Shown in pieces: positions 16,975 to 25,286 of a stretch of 64,000 nucleotides of DNA. The notes beneath the pieces were generated by a model. It was given only the letters and a program-made list of their open reading frames with translations, had not been told where the DNA came from and ran no database searches. Made by a program: the position numbers and the translations under genes. The stretch's first letter is position 1. Every line of letters starts with the position of its first letter. Origin of the DNA: Ectothiorhodospira haloalkaliphila ATCC 51935 (GTDB lineage: Bacteria > Pseudomonadota > Gammaproteobacteria > Ectothiorhodospirales > Ectothiorhodospiraceae); the NCBI RefSeq assembly GCF_000633935.1, contig NZ_KK214997.1:137751-201750 (forward strand). The letters run 5' to 3'.

Positions 16975-17062
16975 ACCCTATCCACATGTTCCACGCCATT
17001 CGGCCACCTGTCCCACGGTGATTCGGCTGAAGTAGCCGGACACTCATTCTGCGCACGTGTCC
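16975..17062 (-). repeat. Possible orphan IS21-type terminal repeat array
   Basis: On the minus strand, three imperfect units of about 25 bases, each with a TGTCC- or GGGACAGG-like start and a GAATCA/GAATGG-like end, lie in tandem (e.g. GTGTCCGGCTACTTCAGCCG, then GACAGGTGGCCGAATGGCG). Multiple ~22-bp repeats of this kind are typical of IS21-family ends. No transposase gene is nearby, so if correct this is a solitary remnant. Confidence 0.35.
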
Positions 17063-17251
17063 ACAATAAACCCGCAAGATCCGTCGCCCATGCGCAAGAT
17101 TATGCAAACGCTTGTCCAATCTGACTCCTAGGCTCATCACCAAGGCTGCCAGTCGGGTATCCCATGTCGGGAATCCACTGCGCTGGCCACCCTGGCAAGA
17201 GTGAAGGCTCCTCTCGTGCTCACCCACCCCGAGATCGGAGCCGGGAGGTCG

Positions 17252-17818
17252 ATGATGACAAGAGTTTCAGTGATTCTACTCACCGCGATGCTCGCCCCAG
17301 CGGTTGCAGCCCAGCATGACCGACAGACCGACACATCGGTCAGTGACGATCAGCAGATCGGCACCGTCGCGTTCGGTGCGGACTGCGTCGATGACGCCCA
17401 GCAGGCATTTGATCATGCCCTGGGGCTGATGCACCACATGATGTACGTTCAGGCCCGCGACGAGTTCGACGCCATCGCCCAGGCCCACCCCGATTGCGCC
17501 ATGGCCCACTGGGGCGTGGCGACCACACTGTTCCAACCGCTGTGGGCCACGACGCCAAGCGATGCCAAGATCGCCCGTGGCCGAGAGGCCATTGAGCAGG
17601 CGCGTGCGACGGAGGATTCAGCAGCAGAAAGCATCCGCGAGGCCGCATTCGACCAGCATCCCCACCAGGGGACGTTTCCCGGCGCCTTCCACCTCGCCGC
17701 AATTCCGGCACGGCTGGCGGTGGAGCAGCGCGACTGGGCGGACCGGCTGCTCGAGATCGCACCGGACGCTGAGCGCGACAGCATCGACCCAATCAAGACC
17801 CTGGCTCAGCGCGATTGA
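17252..17818 (+). CDS. Exported TPR-type protein, apparently shortened by internal deletion
   Basis: About 188 residues. GGGAGG precedes the start at 17252, and a signal peptide ends near PAVAAQ. Residues ~45-90 (QQAFDHALGLMHHMMYVQAR, then AHPDCAMAHWGVATTLFQPLW) match the N-terminal TPR of large exported proteins of usually 450 or more residues. The text then jumps to FPGAFHLAAIPARLAVEQRDW, which in those proteins lies near the C-terminus. The frame stays open, so a short protein may be made, but most TPR repeats are missing. It is followed 21 bases later by the DUF1326 gene. Confidence 0.6.
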   Translation: MMTRVSVILLTAMLAPAVAAQHDRQTDTSVSDDQQIGTVAFGADCVDDAQQAFDHALGLMHHMMYVQARDEFDAIAQAHPDCAMAHWGVATTLFQPLWATTPSDAKIARGREAIEQARATEDSAAESIREAAFDQHPHQGTFPGAFHLAAIPARLAVEQRDWADRLLEIAPDAERDSIDPIKTLAQRD

Positions 17819-17839
17819 GCCGGCGAAAGGAGCGTACCC

Positions 17840-18469
17840 ATGTCCCAATCAACCGAATCTGCCTATCAACTCGATGGTACCTTGCTGGAAATCTGTTCTT
17901 GCGGAGTGCCTTGCCCCTGCTTCATCGGCGAGGATCCTGATGGGGGCGAATGCCTTGGTGTCATCGCCTTTCATCTGCATAAGGGAATGATCGGAGACCA
18001 GGATGTCTCCGGACTCACGGTTGTCAATGTGGCGCACATCCCGGGCAATGCCCTGGCCGGCGGTTGGCGCAGCGTACTGATCATCGATGATCAAGCAACC
18101 GACCACCAGCACAATGCCCTGGTGTCCGCCTTTTCAGGCCAATTAGGCGGCAGCCTCGCGGATCTGGCGGGACTGGTGGGGGAACTGGTGGCCGTCGAGC
18201 GTGCCCCGGTGATCCACGAGGTGAACGAGGCGAACGGTCAGTTCCGGATCCCGGGCATTGTCGAGGCGCAGATTACGCCCATCCAGTCGTCTCCGGATGG
18301 CACCACGGCAACGCTGCGTGACAGTGCCTTTTCGACCGTCAAGGATGCACCGGCCTATATCGGCAAGTCGACCAGCTATAGAGTAACCCTGCCGAATCAT
18401 GACATGACCTGGTCTTTCGAGGGACGTAATTCCATTCAGACCGCATGGCACATGGAGCATCAGCCGTGA
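17840..18469 (+). CDS. DUF1326 protein
   Basis: 209 residues. The diagnostic N-terminal motif LEICSCGVPCPCFIGEDPDG (residues ~16-35) carries a CxC-x3-CxC cluster suited to metal binding or redox. GAAAGGAG precedes the ATG at 17840. The family has no established function. It overlaps the following DUF2182 membrane-protein gene by four bases (GTGA), and these two families recur side by side in other genomes as far as I know, suggesting a soluble/membrane partnership, possibly in metal handling. Confidence 0.88.
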   Translation: MSQSTESAYQLDGTLLEICSCGVPCPCFIGEDPDGGECLGVIAFHLHKGMIGDQDVSGLTVVNVAHIPGNALAGGWRSVLIIDDQATDHQHNALVSAFSGQLGGSLADLAGLVGELVAVERAPVIHEVNEANGQFRIPGIVEAQITPIQSSPDGTTATLRDSAFSTVKDAPAYIGKSTSYRVTLPNHDMTWSFEGRNSIQTAWHMEHQP

Positions 18470-19257
18470 ATACGATGGCCGGCACTCCGGTGCGACGCGT
18501 ATGGAGCGCGTCGCCGCTGGTGCTGACAGCCATTCTGTTGGCTTGGGCGTTGGCTTTGGCCTCGGAATTCACCGGCGTCCCGGGTTGGGTCCATCATCAT
18601 CACCTGCTGAGTCCGGACATGGCGGCCTGGGCGAGCATTGGACTGTTTCTGGCCGCCTGGCAGATCCACATCGCCGCCATGATGCTGCCGTCCACATTGC
18701 CCATGATCGGCCATTTTCGTCATATGGCTGCGGCGCAACCCCGCCCTGTCGCGGCCAGATCTGCGTTCCTGATGGGATATCTGATCGTATGGACCGGCTT
18801 TGGCATCGCGGCATCCCTGACGTACCTGGGCGTTCACGCAGTGATCGAACACTGGCACTGGCTGGCATCGCGGCCGCAGGTGGGTGTGGGTGGCGTACTG
18901 ATACTGGCGGGGGCCTTCCAGTTCTCGGGTCTGAAGGATCGCTGCATGGAAAAGTGCCGCCATCCCGTTGCCTTCCTGATGGCCCATTACCAGCGTGGCG
19001 TGCCCGCAGCACTGAAGCTGGGTCTCAGGCACGGCCTATTCTGCCTGGGATGCTGCTGGGCCCTCATGCTGGTGATGTTCGCCGTGGGCATCGCAAACCT
19101 TGCCTGGATGGCGCCTCTGGCACTGCTGATGCTTTACGAGAAGACAGGAAGTGCCGGCGATAAGATCGTCCGCCCGGTGGGCGTGGTGCTTATCCTGATC
19201 GGATTGGGCATGATGATGTTCGCGGGCCCGATGTCCATCGAACATCATCACGGTTGA
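18466..19257 (+). CDS. DUF2182 integral membrane protein
   Basis: About 263 residues with six or more membrane segments. DUF2182 features are present: AAMMLPSTLPMIGHF, a Cys pair in LKDRCMEKCRHP and GLFCLGCCWALM (Cys-rich helix), plus a His-rich N-terminal loop (VHHHH) and C-terminal HHHG. The pattern suggests metal binding. The GTG at 18466, overlapping the DUF1326 stop, has GGAG at suitable distance; in-frame ATGs at 18445 and 18475 are alternatives. It is translationally coupled to DUF1326. Confidence 0.85.
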   Translation: MNTMAGTPVRRVWSASPLVLTAILLAWALALASEFTGVPGWVHHHHLLSPDMAAWASIGLFLAAWQIHIAAMMLPSTLPMIGHFRHMAAAQPRPVAARSAFLMGYLIVWTGFGIAASLTYLGVHAVIEHWHWLASRPQVGVGGVLILAGAFQFSGLKDRCMEKCRHPVAFLMAHYQRGVPAALKLGLRHGLFCLGCCWALMLVMFAVGIANLAWMAPLALLMLYEKTGSAGDKIVRPVGVVLILIGLGMMMFAGPMSIEHHHG

Positions 19258-19309
19258 TCCAGCAGCCCGCCGATGTCAGCTGAGATCCTTGCCGCGCAGA
19301 CCCCCCTTG

Positions 19310-19470
19310 TTACGTCCCGCCCTACCCGAGGCCTCCCATCCCGCCCTCTCTGAGGCGAGATAAAGATGTCGTCCCAAACTGAGTCCCCCAAAGGTGGGAA
19401 TAACCCGTCCGGTTCAGAGCGGTTTGAGGTCGCTGGTCCGCGCAGGCCCAATGCCCGGCTTGGGTCGGCT
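19310..19470 (+). repeat. Dispersed ~160-bp repeat, family 1, copy B
   Basis: Runs from TTACGTCCCGCCC to GGCTTGGGTCGGC. This is one of the best-preserved copies, including CTCTCTGAGGCGAGATAAAG, GTGGGAATAACC and TTCAGAGCGGTTTG. It lies between the DUF2182 gene and an IS3 remnant. Confidence 0.8.
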
Positions 19471-19547
19471 ACGGGCATAGCAAGCATGGCTCCGGACAAC
19501 TCGGCCACCTCTTGGCCCTGTTCTGGTCAAGTCGCAGCGGACACGGA

Positions 19548-19877
19548 TTAAGCAGCAACCGCTAGAAAATGTTGCTGTGGGGTGATGTACCCCAGGGACG
19601 AGTGGAGCCGGTCGCTGTTGTACTCCGTCTCGATGTACTGAACGATGTCCTGCCGGGCCTGCTCACGGTTGAGGTAACGCTGGCCGGCCAGCCACTCGCT
19701 TTTCAGTGAACCAAAGAAGCGCTCCATGACAGCATTGTCCCAGCAGTCACCTTTCCTGCTCATGGAGGCCACCATCTGGTACTTCTCCAGGCGCTGCCGG
19801 TACACACGCGATGCGTACTGGCTACCCCTGTCGGCGGTTACACATCCTGCCCGATGTCGCTTATGTCTGCGACTCAC
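19548..19877 (-). pseudogene. C-terminal fragment of an IS3-family OrfB transposase
   Basis: About 109 codons. TADRGSQYASRVYRQRLEKY, MSRKGDCWDNAVMERFFGSL (with the catalytic Glu of the DDE triad), LKSEWL and the terminal HSSLGYITPQQHF are typical of the last third of IS3-family OrfB. The N-terminal two thirds and OrfA are missing. The 5' end is replaced by unrelated sequence near 19860. GTCAAGTCGCAGCGGACA near 19523-19540 may be the element's right end. Confidence 0.8.
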
Positions 19878-19889
19878 CCGCGCTCGGCC

Positions 19890-20297
19890 TTATTCGTCCT
19901 TTGACAGGCTGCGCTGCAGGGCAAAGAAGCCCAGCGCGATGTCGTCCGGGTCGGCGCCGGGCCGGATCTCCAGCCGGGCCCGGACCGCTTCGGGGTCGAC
20001 GTGGCTGGCCGCGACGTCCTCGGCTGGCAGGTAGTGCAGCCACCAAGCGAGCGCCGCCTGGGTCGGTACCTCGATCCATGGATCGAGTTCATCCCCCAGC
20101 CGTTCGGCATGGGCGCCCAGATCCTCGTTGAAGAACGCCTTGAGGCTGTCGAGCCGGCCTTGCGGGTCGAGGTCCGCGGCGGCGGTGTCGGCCAGGTCGA
20201 GTCATTCCTCGTCGCCGAAGATGCGCGCCCCGGCGGCCAGCGCCGCGATGGCCTGGCCTGAGGTGTGGGCGCAGGTGGTGCGGTCGATCCGCGACAT
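19890..20297 (-). pseudogene. Unidentified gene fragment with one in-frame stop
   Basis: On the minus strand a 136-codon frame is coherent (LDSLKAFFNEDLGAHAERL, DELDPWIEVPTQAALAWWLH, ALGFFALQRSLSKDE, stop at 19890-19892) apart from a single TGA after IFGDEE near 20210, probably a mutated Trp codon. Composition is more GC-rich and Asp/Ala/Glu-rich than the neighbours. No family recognised. It directly adjoins the truncated end of the IS3 remnant, suggesting import or scrambling with that element. Confidence 0.45.
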
Positions 20298-20406
20298 CGC
20301 CGGAGCACGGAACTGGATCGGTCAATTCGTGGCGATGGCCTCATCGGCTGGCACCGCTTGATCAGGATCAAGGGGGCAATGGCCACACACTCGCGACAAT
20401 CCCCCC

Positions 20407-20781
20407 ATGTATCTGACCATCAAACACCTGCACGTCGCGCTGGCGCTGATCTCCATCTCCGGGTTCATCGCTCGTGGCCTGCTGCACCTGCGCCACTCGC
20501 CCAGGGTCAGGCACCGGTTCGTGCGCATTGCCCCTCATGTGGTGGACACTTGTCTTCTGCTCACCGGGCTTTGGCTGGCCTGGATGTGGCAGATGCACGT
20601 GGTGCTTCAGCCCTGGCTGATGGCCAAGCTCACCGCCCTGCTGGCGTATATCGTCCTGGGAATGGTCGCTTTCCGCTTCGCCCGAAATGATGCCAGTCGG
20701 GCCACCGCCTGGTTGCTGGCCATCCTCGCGTTCGGCTACATGCTGCTGGTGGCTCATACCAAACAGGCCTTCCCCTTCTGA
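20407..20781 (+). CDS. SirB2-family membrane protein
   Basis: 124 residues, four membrane segments (IKHLHVALALISISGFI, HVVDTCLLLTGLWLAW, LTALLAYIVLGMVAF, AWLLAILAFGYMLLVA), matching the small SirB2 family. The conserved early His and the RxxH-type pattern LRHSPRVRHR are present. Function is not established; relatives are linked to respiratory or regulatory contexts. It precedes an NnrS gene by 22 bases and is probably co-transcribed with it. Confidence 0.8.
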   Translation: MYLTIKHLHVALALISISGFIARGLLHLRHSPRVRHRFVRIAPHVVDTCLLLTGLWLAWMWQMHVVLQPWLMAKLTALLAYIVLGMVAFRFARNDASRATAWLLAILAFGYMLLVAHTKQAFPF

Positions 20782-20803
20782 TTTCCCCGCCCACGGTACC
20801 CCT

Positions 20804-22039
20804 ATGCTTAACCTGGCGACAAAGACCTGGAATCAGTACAGCGCCGCACCCCATCGACTCATGTTCCTGCCCGGCATGATCCAGTTGCTGCTGATCATGA
20901 TCCACTGGGGCATCGAACTGACCGGGCGGTACACCACGTTGTGGTCACCCCTCACGCTGAACGTACCGGGCTTTGCCCTTCATCCATTCCTGATGCTCTA
21001 TGGGGTCTTTCCGTTCTTCATGTTCGGTTTTCTCATGACCACCTATCCCCGCTGGATGAACACGACCGAGATCCCCCGGTCCCGCTATGTGCCGGCCTGG
21101 GCAGGCCTCACCGTCGGCATGGGCCTGTTCTACCTGGGCCTGTTCACTCAGCCCATCTGGGTCACCCTGGGGCTTGTGCTGTTTCTGGCCGGCTGGGCCT
21201 GGGCGCTGGCGGCACTGTGGGCCGTGTATCGTGGCGCCCCCGCCGCCGACCGTTACTACGAAACCTGGCTCAACGCAGCCCTGGTAATGGGATGGCTGGG
21301 CGCGGCAGCCTGGCTCGGGTGGCGGCTGGGCGCTCCCACCGTCTGGTATGCGTTCTCCCTGAAGGCCGGATTCTGGTTGTTCCTGATCCCGATGCTGGTG
21401 ATCGTCGCTCACCGGATGATCCCGTTCTTCTCCAGTTGCGTGCTTCGCCCCTACACCCCGGTGCAACCACGCTGGTCGATACCACTGATGGCGGTCGCCG
21501 TGACCGGTCATGTGGTGCTGTCCTTGACGGGGCATTGGCAATGGCGATTCATCGCCGACTTTGCCCTCGCCTTTCTGGCGCTGCATCACGCCTGGCACTG
21601 GGGCTTTCGCCGCGCCCTCGCCCACCGTCTGCTGGCCGTGTTGCACATCGCCTGGGCCTGGTTTGCCGTGGGCATGCTCCTGCACGGAGTGCAGAGCCTG
21701 ATCCTGATGACGACCGGACACGGGTGGTTCGCTCACGCACCTCAGCATGTCCTTGCCCTGGGCTTCATCACCACCATGACCCTGGGCATGGCCACCCGGG
21801 TCACGCTGGGGCACTCAGGACGTGCCCTTCAGGTCAACGGGTTCACCTGGGCCTGCTTCCTATCACTCTCTGGAGCCACCCTCACTCGCGTGGCGGCCGA
21901 TGCGCCCTGGCTACCGGGGGGATACACGGGACCATTGAACCTGACCACCGCACTGATCTGGCTGACCTTCATCACCCCCTGGGTGCTCTACTACGGCCCC
22001 ATGCTATGGCGTCCCCGTGCCGATGGTCGGCCAGGGTAA
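20804..22039 (+). CDS. NnrS-family haem-copper membrane protein
   Basis: 411 residues from the ATG at 20804, about 12 membrane helices. NnrS features are present: FALHPFLMLYGVFPFFMFGFL near the N-terminus, AHRMIPFFSSCVL mid-protein and FITTMTLGMATRVTLGHSGR near the C-terminus, with conserved His ligands. NnrS proteins protect against nitrosative stress or nitric-oxide-derived metal complexes. It is probably in an operon with SirB2. A Crp/Fnr-type regulator is encoded elsewhere in the window (47.2-47.9 kb), but I see no Fnr box here. Confidence 0.88.
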   Translation: MLNLATKTWNQYSAAPHRLMFLPGMIQLLLIMIHWGIELTGRYTTLWSPLTLNVPGFALHPFLMLYGVFPFFMFGFLMTTYPRWMNTTEIPRSRYVPAWAGLTVGMGLFYLGLFTQPIWVTLGLVLFLAGWAWALAALWAVYRGAPAADRYYETWLNAALVMGWLGAAAWLGWRLGAPTVWYAFSLKAGFWLFLIPMLVIVAHRMIPFFSSCVLRPYTPVQPRWSIPLMAVAVTGHVVLSLTGHWQWRFIADFALAFLALHHAWHWGFRRALAHRLLAVLHIAWAWFAVGMLLHGVQSLILMTTGHGWFAHAPQHVLALGFITTMTLGMATRVTLGHSGRALQVNGFTWACFLSLSGATLTRVAADAPWLPGGYTGPLNLTTALIWLTFITPWVLYYGPMLWRPRADGRPG

Positions 22040-22102
22040 ACAACCTAGGAGGCGACTGACCTCACCAGTCCCAGCTCAGCGGCACAGGTCAGGCCCGATT
22101 CT

Positions 22103-22218
22103 GGTCTACCTGGGCACTGGATTCAGAATCTGCCGTCTGATTCCGTGTCTCACAGTGTCTCCAGTAGGGCTGTCAGATACAGGTCATAGCCGCCGCTACC
22201 GCCCGGGCGGTTGGATGA
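22103..22218 (-). pseudogene. Decayed duplicate of the PD40-lipoprotein gene 3' end
   Basis: Minus-strand codons 22218-22150 read SSNRPGGSGGYDLYLTAL, then LETL and a stop. This nearly matches the end of the lipoprotein gene at 26352-26420. The similarity continues past the stop (AATCAGACGGCAGATTCTGA here; AATCAGACGGCAAATCCTGA there), so it is a DNA duplication and not a shared domain. The copy is cut at 22218, two bases before repeat copy C begins. Confidence 0.75.
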
Positions 22219-22220
22219 TG

Positions 22221-22380
22221 TTACGTCCCGCTCTATCCGAGGCCTCCCATCCCCCCCTCTCTAAGGCGAGACAAAGATGTTGTCCCGAACTGAGTCCCCC
22301 AAAGGTGGGAATAACCTGTCCGGTTCAGAGCGGTTTGGGGTCGCTGGTCAGTGCAGGCCACATGCCCGGTTTGGGTCGCG
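22221..22380 (+). repeat. Dispersed ~160-bp repeat, family 1, copy C
   Basis: Runs from TTACGTCCCGCTC to GGTTTGGGTCGCG. It is well conserved with copy B. It adjoins the duplicated lipoprotein-gene fragment. At its right end, GAGACAACTGATG (22382-22394) resembles family 2 repeat sequence. Confidence 0.8.
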
Positions 22381-22465
22381 TCGAGACAACTGATGCCTGC
22401 CCCGCTGGCGATCGGGCTGCTCATGTCCGATTCGTGAGAGGCGTCACCCTGCCCGCAAGTATTGT

Positions 22466-23119
22466 TCAAAAGCGATGGCGGAGACCGAAAGTGACGAAAT
22501 TCGAACCCGACGCCTTGCTGACAATGTCATAGGCTCCGGAACGGTGATGGATTCGGATGAAGCCCTCCCACGCGGTGTAAGATGCCTTTGGCGGTGCGAA
22601 TGCCAACTCCGTCATCATAAACACCAGCACGCGACTCGCGCGTTGGTCCCCGCGTGACTCGACGGGCGGCCGTTCGAATGCATACGATGGACCAAGACCG
22701 TGGGCAAAGGACGTATCCAGGTAATGATCCCAGGGGAAGGTGCGCCAGCGCAGGCTGGCGGCCGCATTGATTTCAAGGTGGTGCTGTTTCCCCCAGTGCT
22801 GTGCCGCGTTGATCTCGCCTTCCAGGTCCAGGTGCTCGCTGAATCCGTGCAAGACGCCTGATAATCCGGCCGCCACCAGGTAAGAACTGCGGAAGTTGGT
22901 GCGTGTGGTCAGGATTTCGCCAAGGCGGTTGTCGCTCCATTGGCCCGCATACACGAACACGCTATGACTGGGCGAATCACCCCCAAGAGGTGCTGACGCA
23001 GGTTCCGGCGTGGAGTGCGCCCCGCCCCTGCCGTCCGCGGCCACGGGTGTTGCAAGCACGGCCATCAAGGGCAGCGCGCGGGCCGGGAGGCGAAACCGAG
23101 CGAAGCCGTGGTATTTCAT
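22466..23119 (-). CDS. Outer-membrane beta-barrel protein (possibly PagL-like)
   Basis: About 217 residues from the ATG at 23119; upstream in-frame ATGs at 23131 and 23230 are possible, none with a strong ribosome site. A signal peptide ends near TPVAADG. The body has alternating amphipathic strands (VFVYAGQWSDNRLGE, LEINAAASLRWRTFPWDHYL) and ends in SNFVTFGLRHRF, with the terminal Phe typical of outer-membrane barrels. IRIHHRSGAYD recalls the His/Ser region of lipid A deacylases such as PagL, but that assignment is uncertain. Confidence 0.6.
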   Translation of the reverse strand: MKYHGFARFRLPARALPLMAVLATPVAADGRGGAHSTPEPASAPLGGDSPSHSVFVYAGQWSDNRLGEILTTRTNFRSSYLVAAGLSGVLHGFSEHLDLEGEINAAQHWGKQHHLEINAAASLRWRTFPWDHYLDTSFAHGLGPSYAFERPPVESRGDQRASRVLVFMMTELAFAPPKASYTAWEGFIRIHHRSGAYDIVSKASGSNFVTFGLRHRF

Positions 23120-23308
23120 TCGAGAACCCATGCATCGGAGTGTGGAACAAGAGTCACGAAGCGTTCTCACGCACCACTCAGGATACGGCTCACGATTCCC
23201 TGGCCTGCCTGCTGCTGGCCGATGCCACACGTGCCCTGATGAACGCCGGCCCGGCCCGAGGCTGAATGCACCCAGGGCAGGAGATCTGCCCGAAGGATCA
23301 TGCGCTGA

Positions 23309-24163
23309 TCATCGGCCCGGGTCTTCACGGTCCTCCTTGACCGTGTCGCCAGGCCCGGTACCTGAATCGGGCGCAATGATGGTTCGTTGACGAAACGGTG
23401 CCAGCAGCAATCGCCCGATGGCCCGCCCGGGTGTCAGCCAGCGGATGCGGCTACCATGGCGACGATCGTTCAGCACGCGTTCGGCGAGCCCTGGGGCGAC
23501 GGTATCAACAGTGTCACCAAAGATGTTGATAAAGCGACGTATTTGCCGGGCCTTGCCGTCGTGGATACTCAATGCGAGCAGATCGGTCGGCACCACCCCG
23601 GGGTTGATACTGCCCAGCCGGACGGGCGTGCCTTGCAGCTCATCAGCAAGGGAACGGGTGAAATAACGCAGTGCGGCCTTGCTGGTACCGTATAGCGTAC
23701 TGCCGCGGCGACGCTCGTTGCTGCTTCCCCAGCCCTCGAGGGTGTAAATCCGGCCATGACCCTGGGCGAGCATGCCGCGTGCCGCAATGTGGCAGCCGTG
23801 CAGGGTGCCGAGCAGATTGATGCGTATCAACTGCTCGATTGTGGCTGGGTCATGCTCCCAGAAATCCACTTCATGCGAGTTGACGGCGGCATTATTGATC
23901 CAGATATCCACGCCGCCGAAATGCTCGACCGCAGCATCCCAGAGCCTCTGCAAAGCTGAGGGGTCGGCGACATCGCAGGTCTGCCCCTGTAACCGGGCCT
24001 CATCGGCAGCGGTTGCGTCTCGCAGTCGCCACAAGCCTTGCGCCAGTTGTTCGGCATCGCGACCGCAGGTCATCACCCTGCATTGGCGTTGCAGAAAGGC
24101 ACGCACCAGACCATAGCCGATGCCACGGGTGCCACCGGTAATCACGACGACCGGCTGTTTCAA
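23309..24163 (-). CDS. Short-chain dehydrogenase/reductase
   Basis: About 284 residues. Rossmann motif ITGGTRGIGYG is at residues ~8-18, followed by NNAAVN and the active-site Tyr/Lys in YGTSKAAL, with INPGVVPTDLL after it. A TTG at 24163 is chosen as start because GGGAGGAG lies just upstream and the domain begins immediately; the frame is open to 24226. The C-terminal ~50 residues are longer and more basic than usual. Substrate unknown. It is transcribed towards the beta-barrel gene 189 bases away. Confidence 0.85.
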   Translation of the reverse strand: MKQPVVVITGGTRGIGYGLVRAFLQRQCRVMTCGRDAEQLAQGLWRLRDATAADEARLQGQTCDVADPSALQRLWDAAVEHFGGVDIWINNAAVNSHEVDFWEHDPATIEQLIRINLLGTLHGCHIAARGMLAQGHGRIYTLEGWGSSNERRRGSTLYGTSKAALRYFTRSLADELQGTPVRLGSINPGVVPTDLLALSIHDGKARQIRRFINIFGDTVDTVAPGLAERVLNDRRHGSRIRWLTPGRAIGRLLLAPFRQRTIIAPDSGTGPGDTVKEDREDPGR

Positions 24164-24807
24164 GTCTTTGCTCCTCCCGGGCTGCGGAGTGGCATGACAG
24201 CGCTTCAAGAGCCTAGTCGATACCACGGCGCGCCATCAAATCCGCGAGCCCAATGTTTCCAAATCAGGACTCCAGGGCGTTGCCAGCGCCACCGGCCGTC
24301 CCCTGGTGATCCGGACTGCCCGAATGCGCGCCGCGATGACCCCATCCATCAAAGCTCGTCACGTTTACACTCGCGACAAGGATTTAACGGTGGCGGCGGG
24401 CTGGTACCTCCTGGCGCTGGGAGCCGTCGGTGAGCCTCAATCACCCTGGGGGGGGGGCATGCTCAGCATACGCCTCGTCGGCCGGCGAAACGCAAACGCG
24501 CTGACCGCATCTGCATTGGTCGCCAGAAGACCACCACCTTCCGCACGTGCCAGTCTCTGACCGTCTGCCCCCTCACATCCAGGACCCACGTCTCGCAGGG
24601 AACATCGCCCTGCATGGGGCATGCATTGCGCCCAGACCTACCTTCCTTGATGGGACTACGTCCAGGAGAACAATCGCCACCTTTTAAGCCCGGAATGGCC
24701 ATCCGCCAGATATTGGCCGGCTCGAAATCATGGTCTTACGGATACGAGCCTACAGCATGTCCGCAGTGTGAGAGGGAACGGACCTCGCCACATCTACCTC
24801 TGCCGTC
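24164..24807. other. Intergenic with a poly-G tract, no gene recognised
   Basis: No supported gene in either strand. A run of ten G lies at 24448-24457. Short frames cross the region but lack ribosome sites and recognisable motifs. Probably degraded sequence bordering the dispersed repeats. Confidence 0.4.
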
Positions 24808-24867
24808 CGCTTCGGGTCGGCTTGCGACAACTGATGAATGCTGTTGGCAGTGGCCGGCCCAGACCGG
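24808..24867 (+). repeat. Dispersed repeat, family 2, copy 2
   Basis: CGCTTCGGGTCGGCTTGCGA, then CTGTTGGCAGTGGCCGGCCC, matches 7050-7106. It lies directly against the inverted family 1 copy D, so the two families are joined here and may be parts of one larger element. Confidence 0.55.
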
Positions 24868-25007
24868 GCATTTGGACTGCACTGACCAGCGGCCGCAAAC
24901 CGCTCCAAACCCGACAGGTTATTCCCACCTTTTGGGGAACTCAGTGTGGGACGACCTCTTTATTTCGCCTCAGCGAGGGCGGGAGGCCAGGATGGGGCAG
25001 GGGTAAC
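24868..25007 (-). repeat. Dispersed ~160-bp repeat, family 1, copy D (inverted)
   Basis: This is the reverse complement of the other family 1 copies: GGTTATTCCCACCTTTTGGG, CTCAGTGTGGGACGACCTCT and CGCCTCAGCGAGGGCGGGAG are visible. The end near 25003-25007 is degenerate (GTAAC). It lies 280 bases upstream of the PD40 lipoprotein gene. Confidence 0.75.
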
Positions 25008-25286
25008 AATGCTCCGCCCAGTACCCATGGGCGAACAGCGTTACTTTTCCAGGCCACATTGCCACGCCTTGCACAGGCTGTCGCAAGCACCAACTCCTTC
25101 TTCGCCAAAGACGCGGGCGTTTGGTCGACAATCAGTCGACTTGCCCAAGTGCCATTGGCACATGACACTGATCGCATGAAATGGAACATTGATCCATCTT
25201 CGCGAGAACGGTTTTGTCTTCGGGGCTGCATAAATGAACCAGGGTCCGCTTTCAACTTGGGCTTGGTCAACCGTGCAGGCCCGCCT

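Noticed and set aside
24448-24457. Run of ten G as a possible phase-variation tract
   Set aside because: No supported gene or promoter is positioned to be switched by it. Kept only as a note in the intergenic entry.
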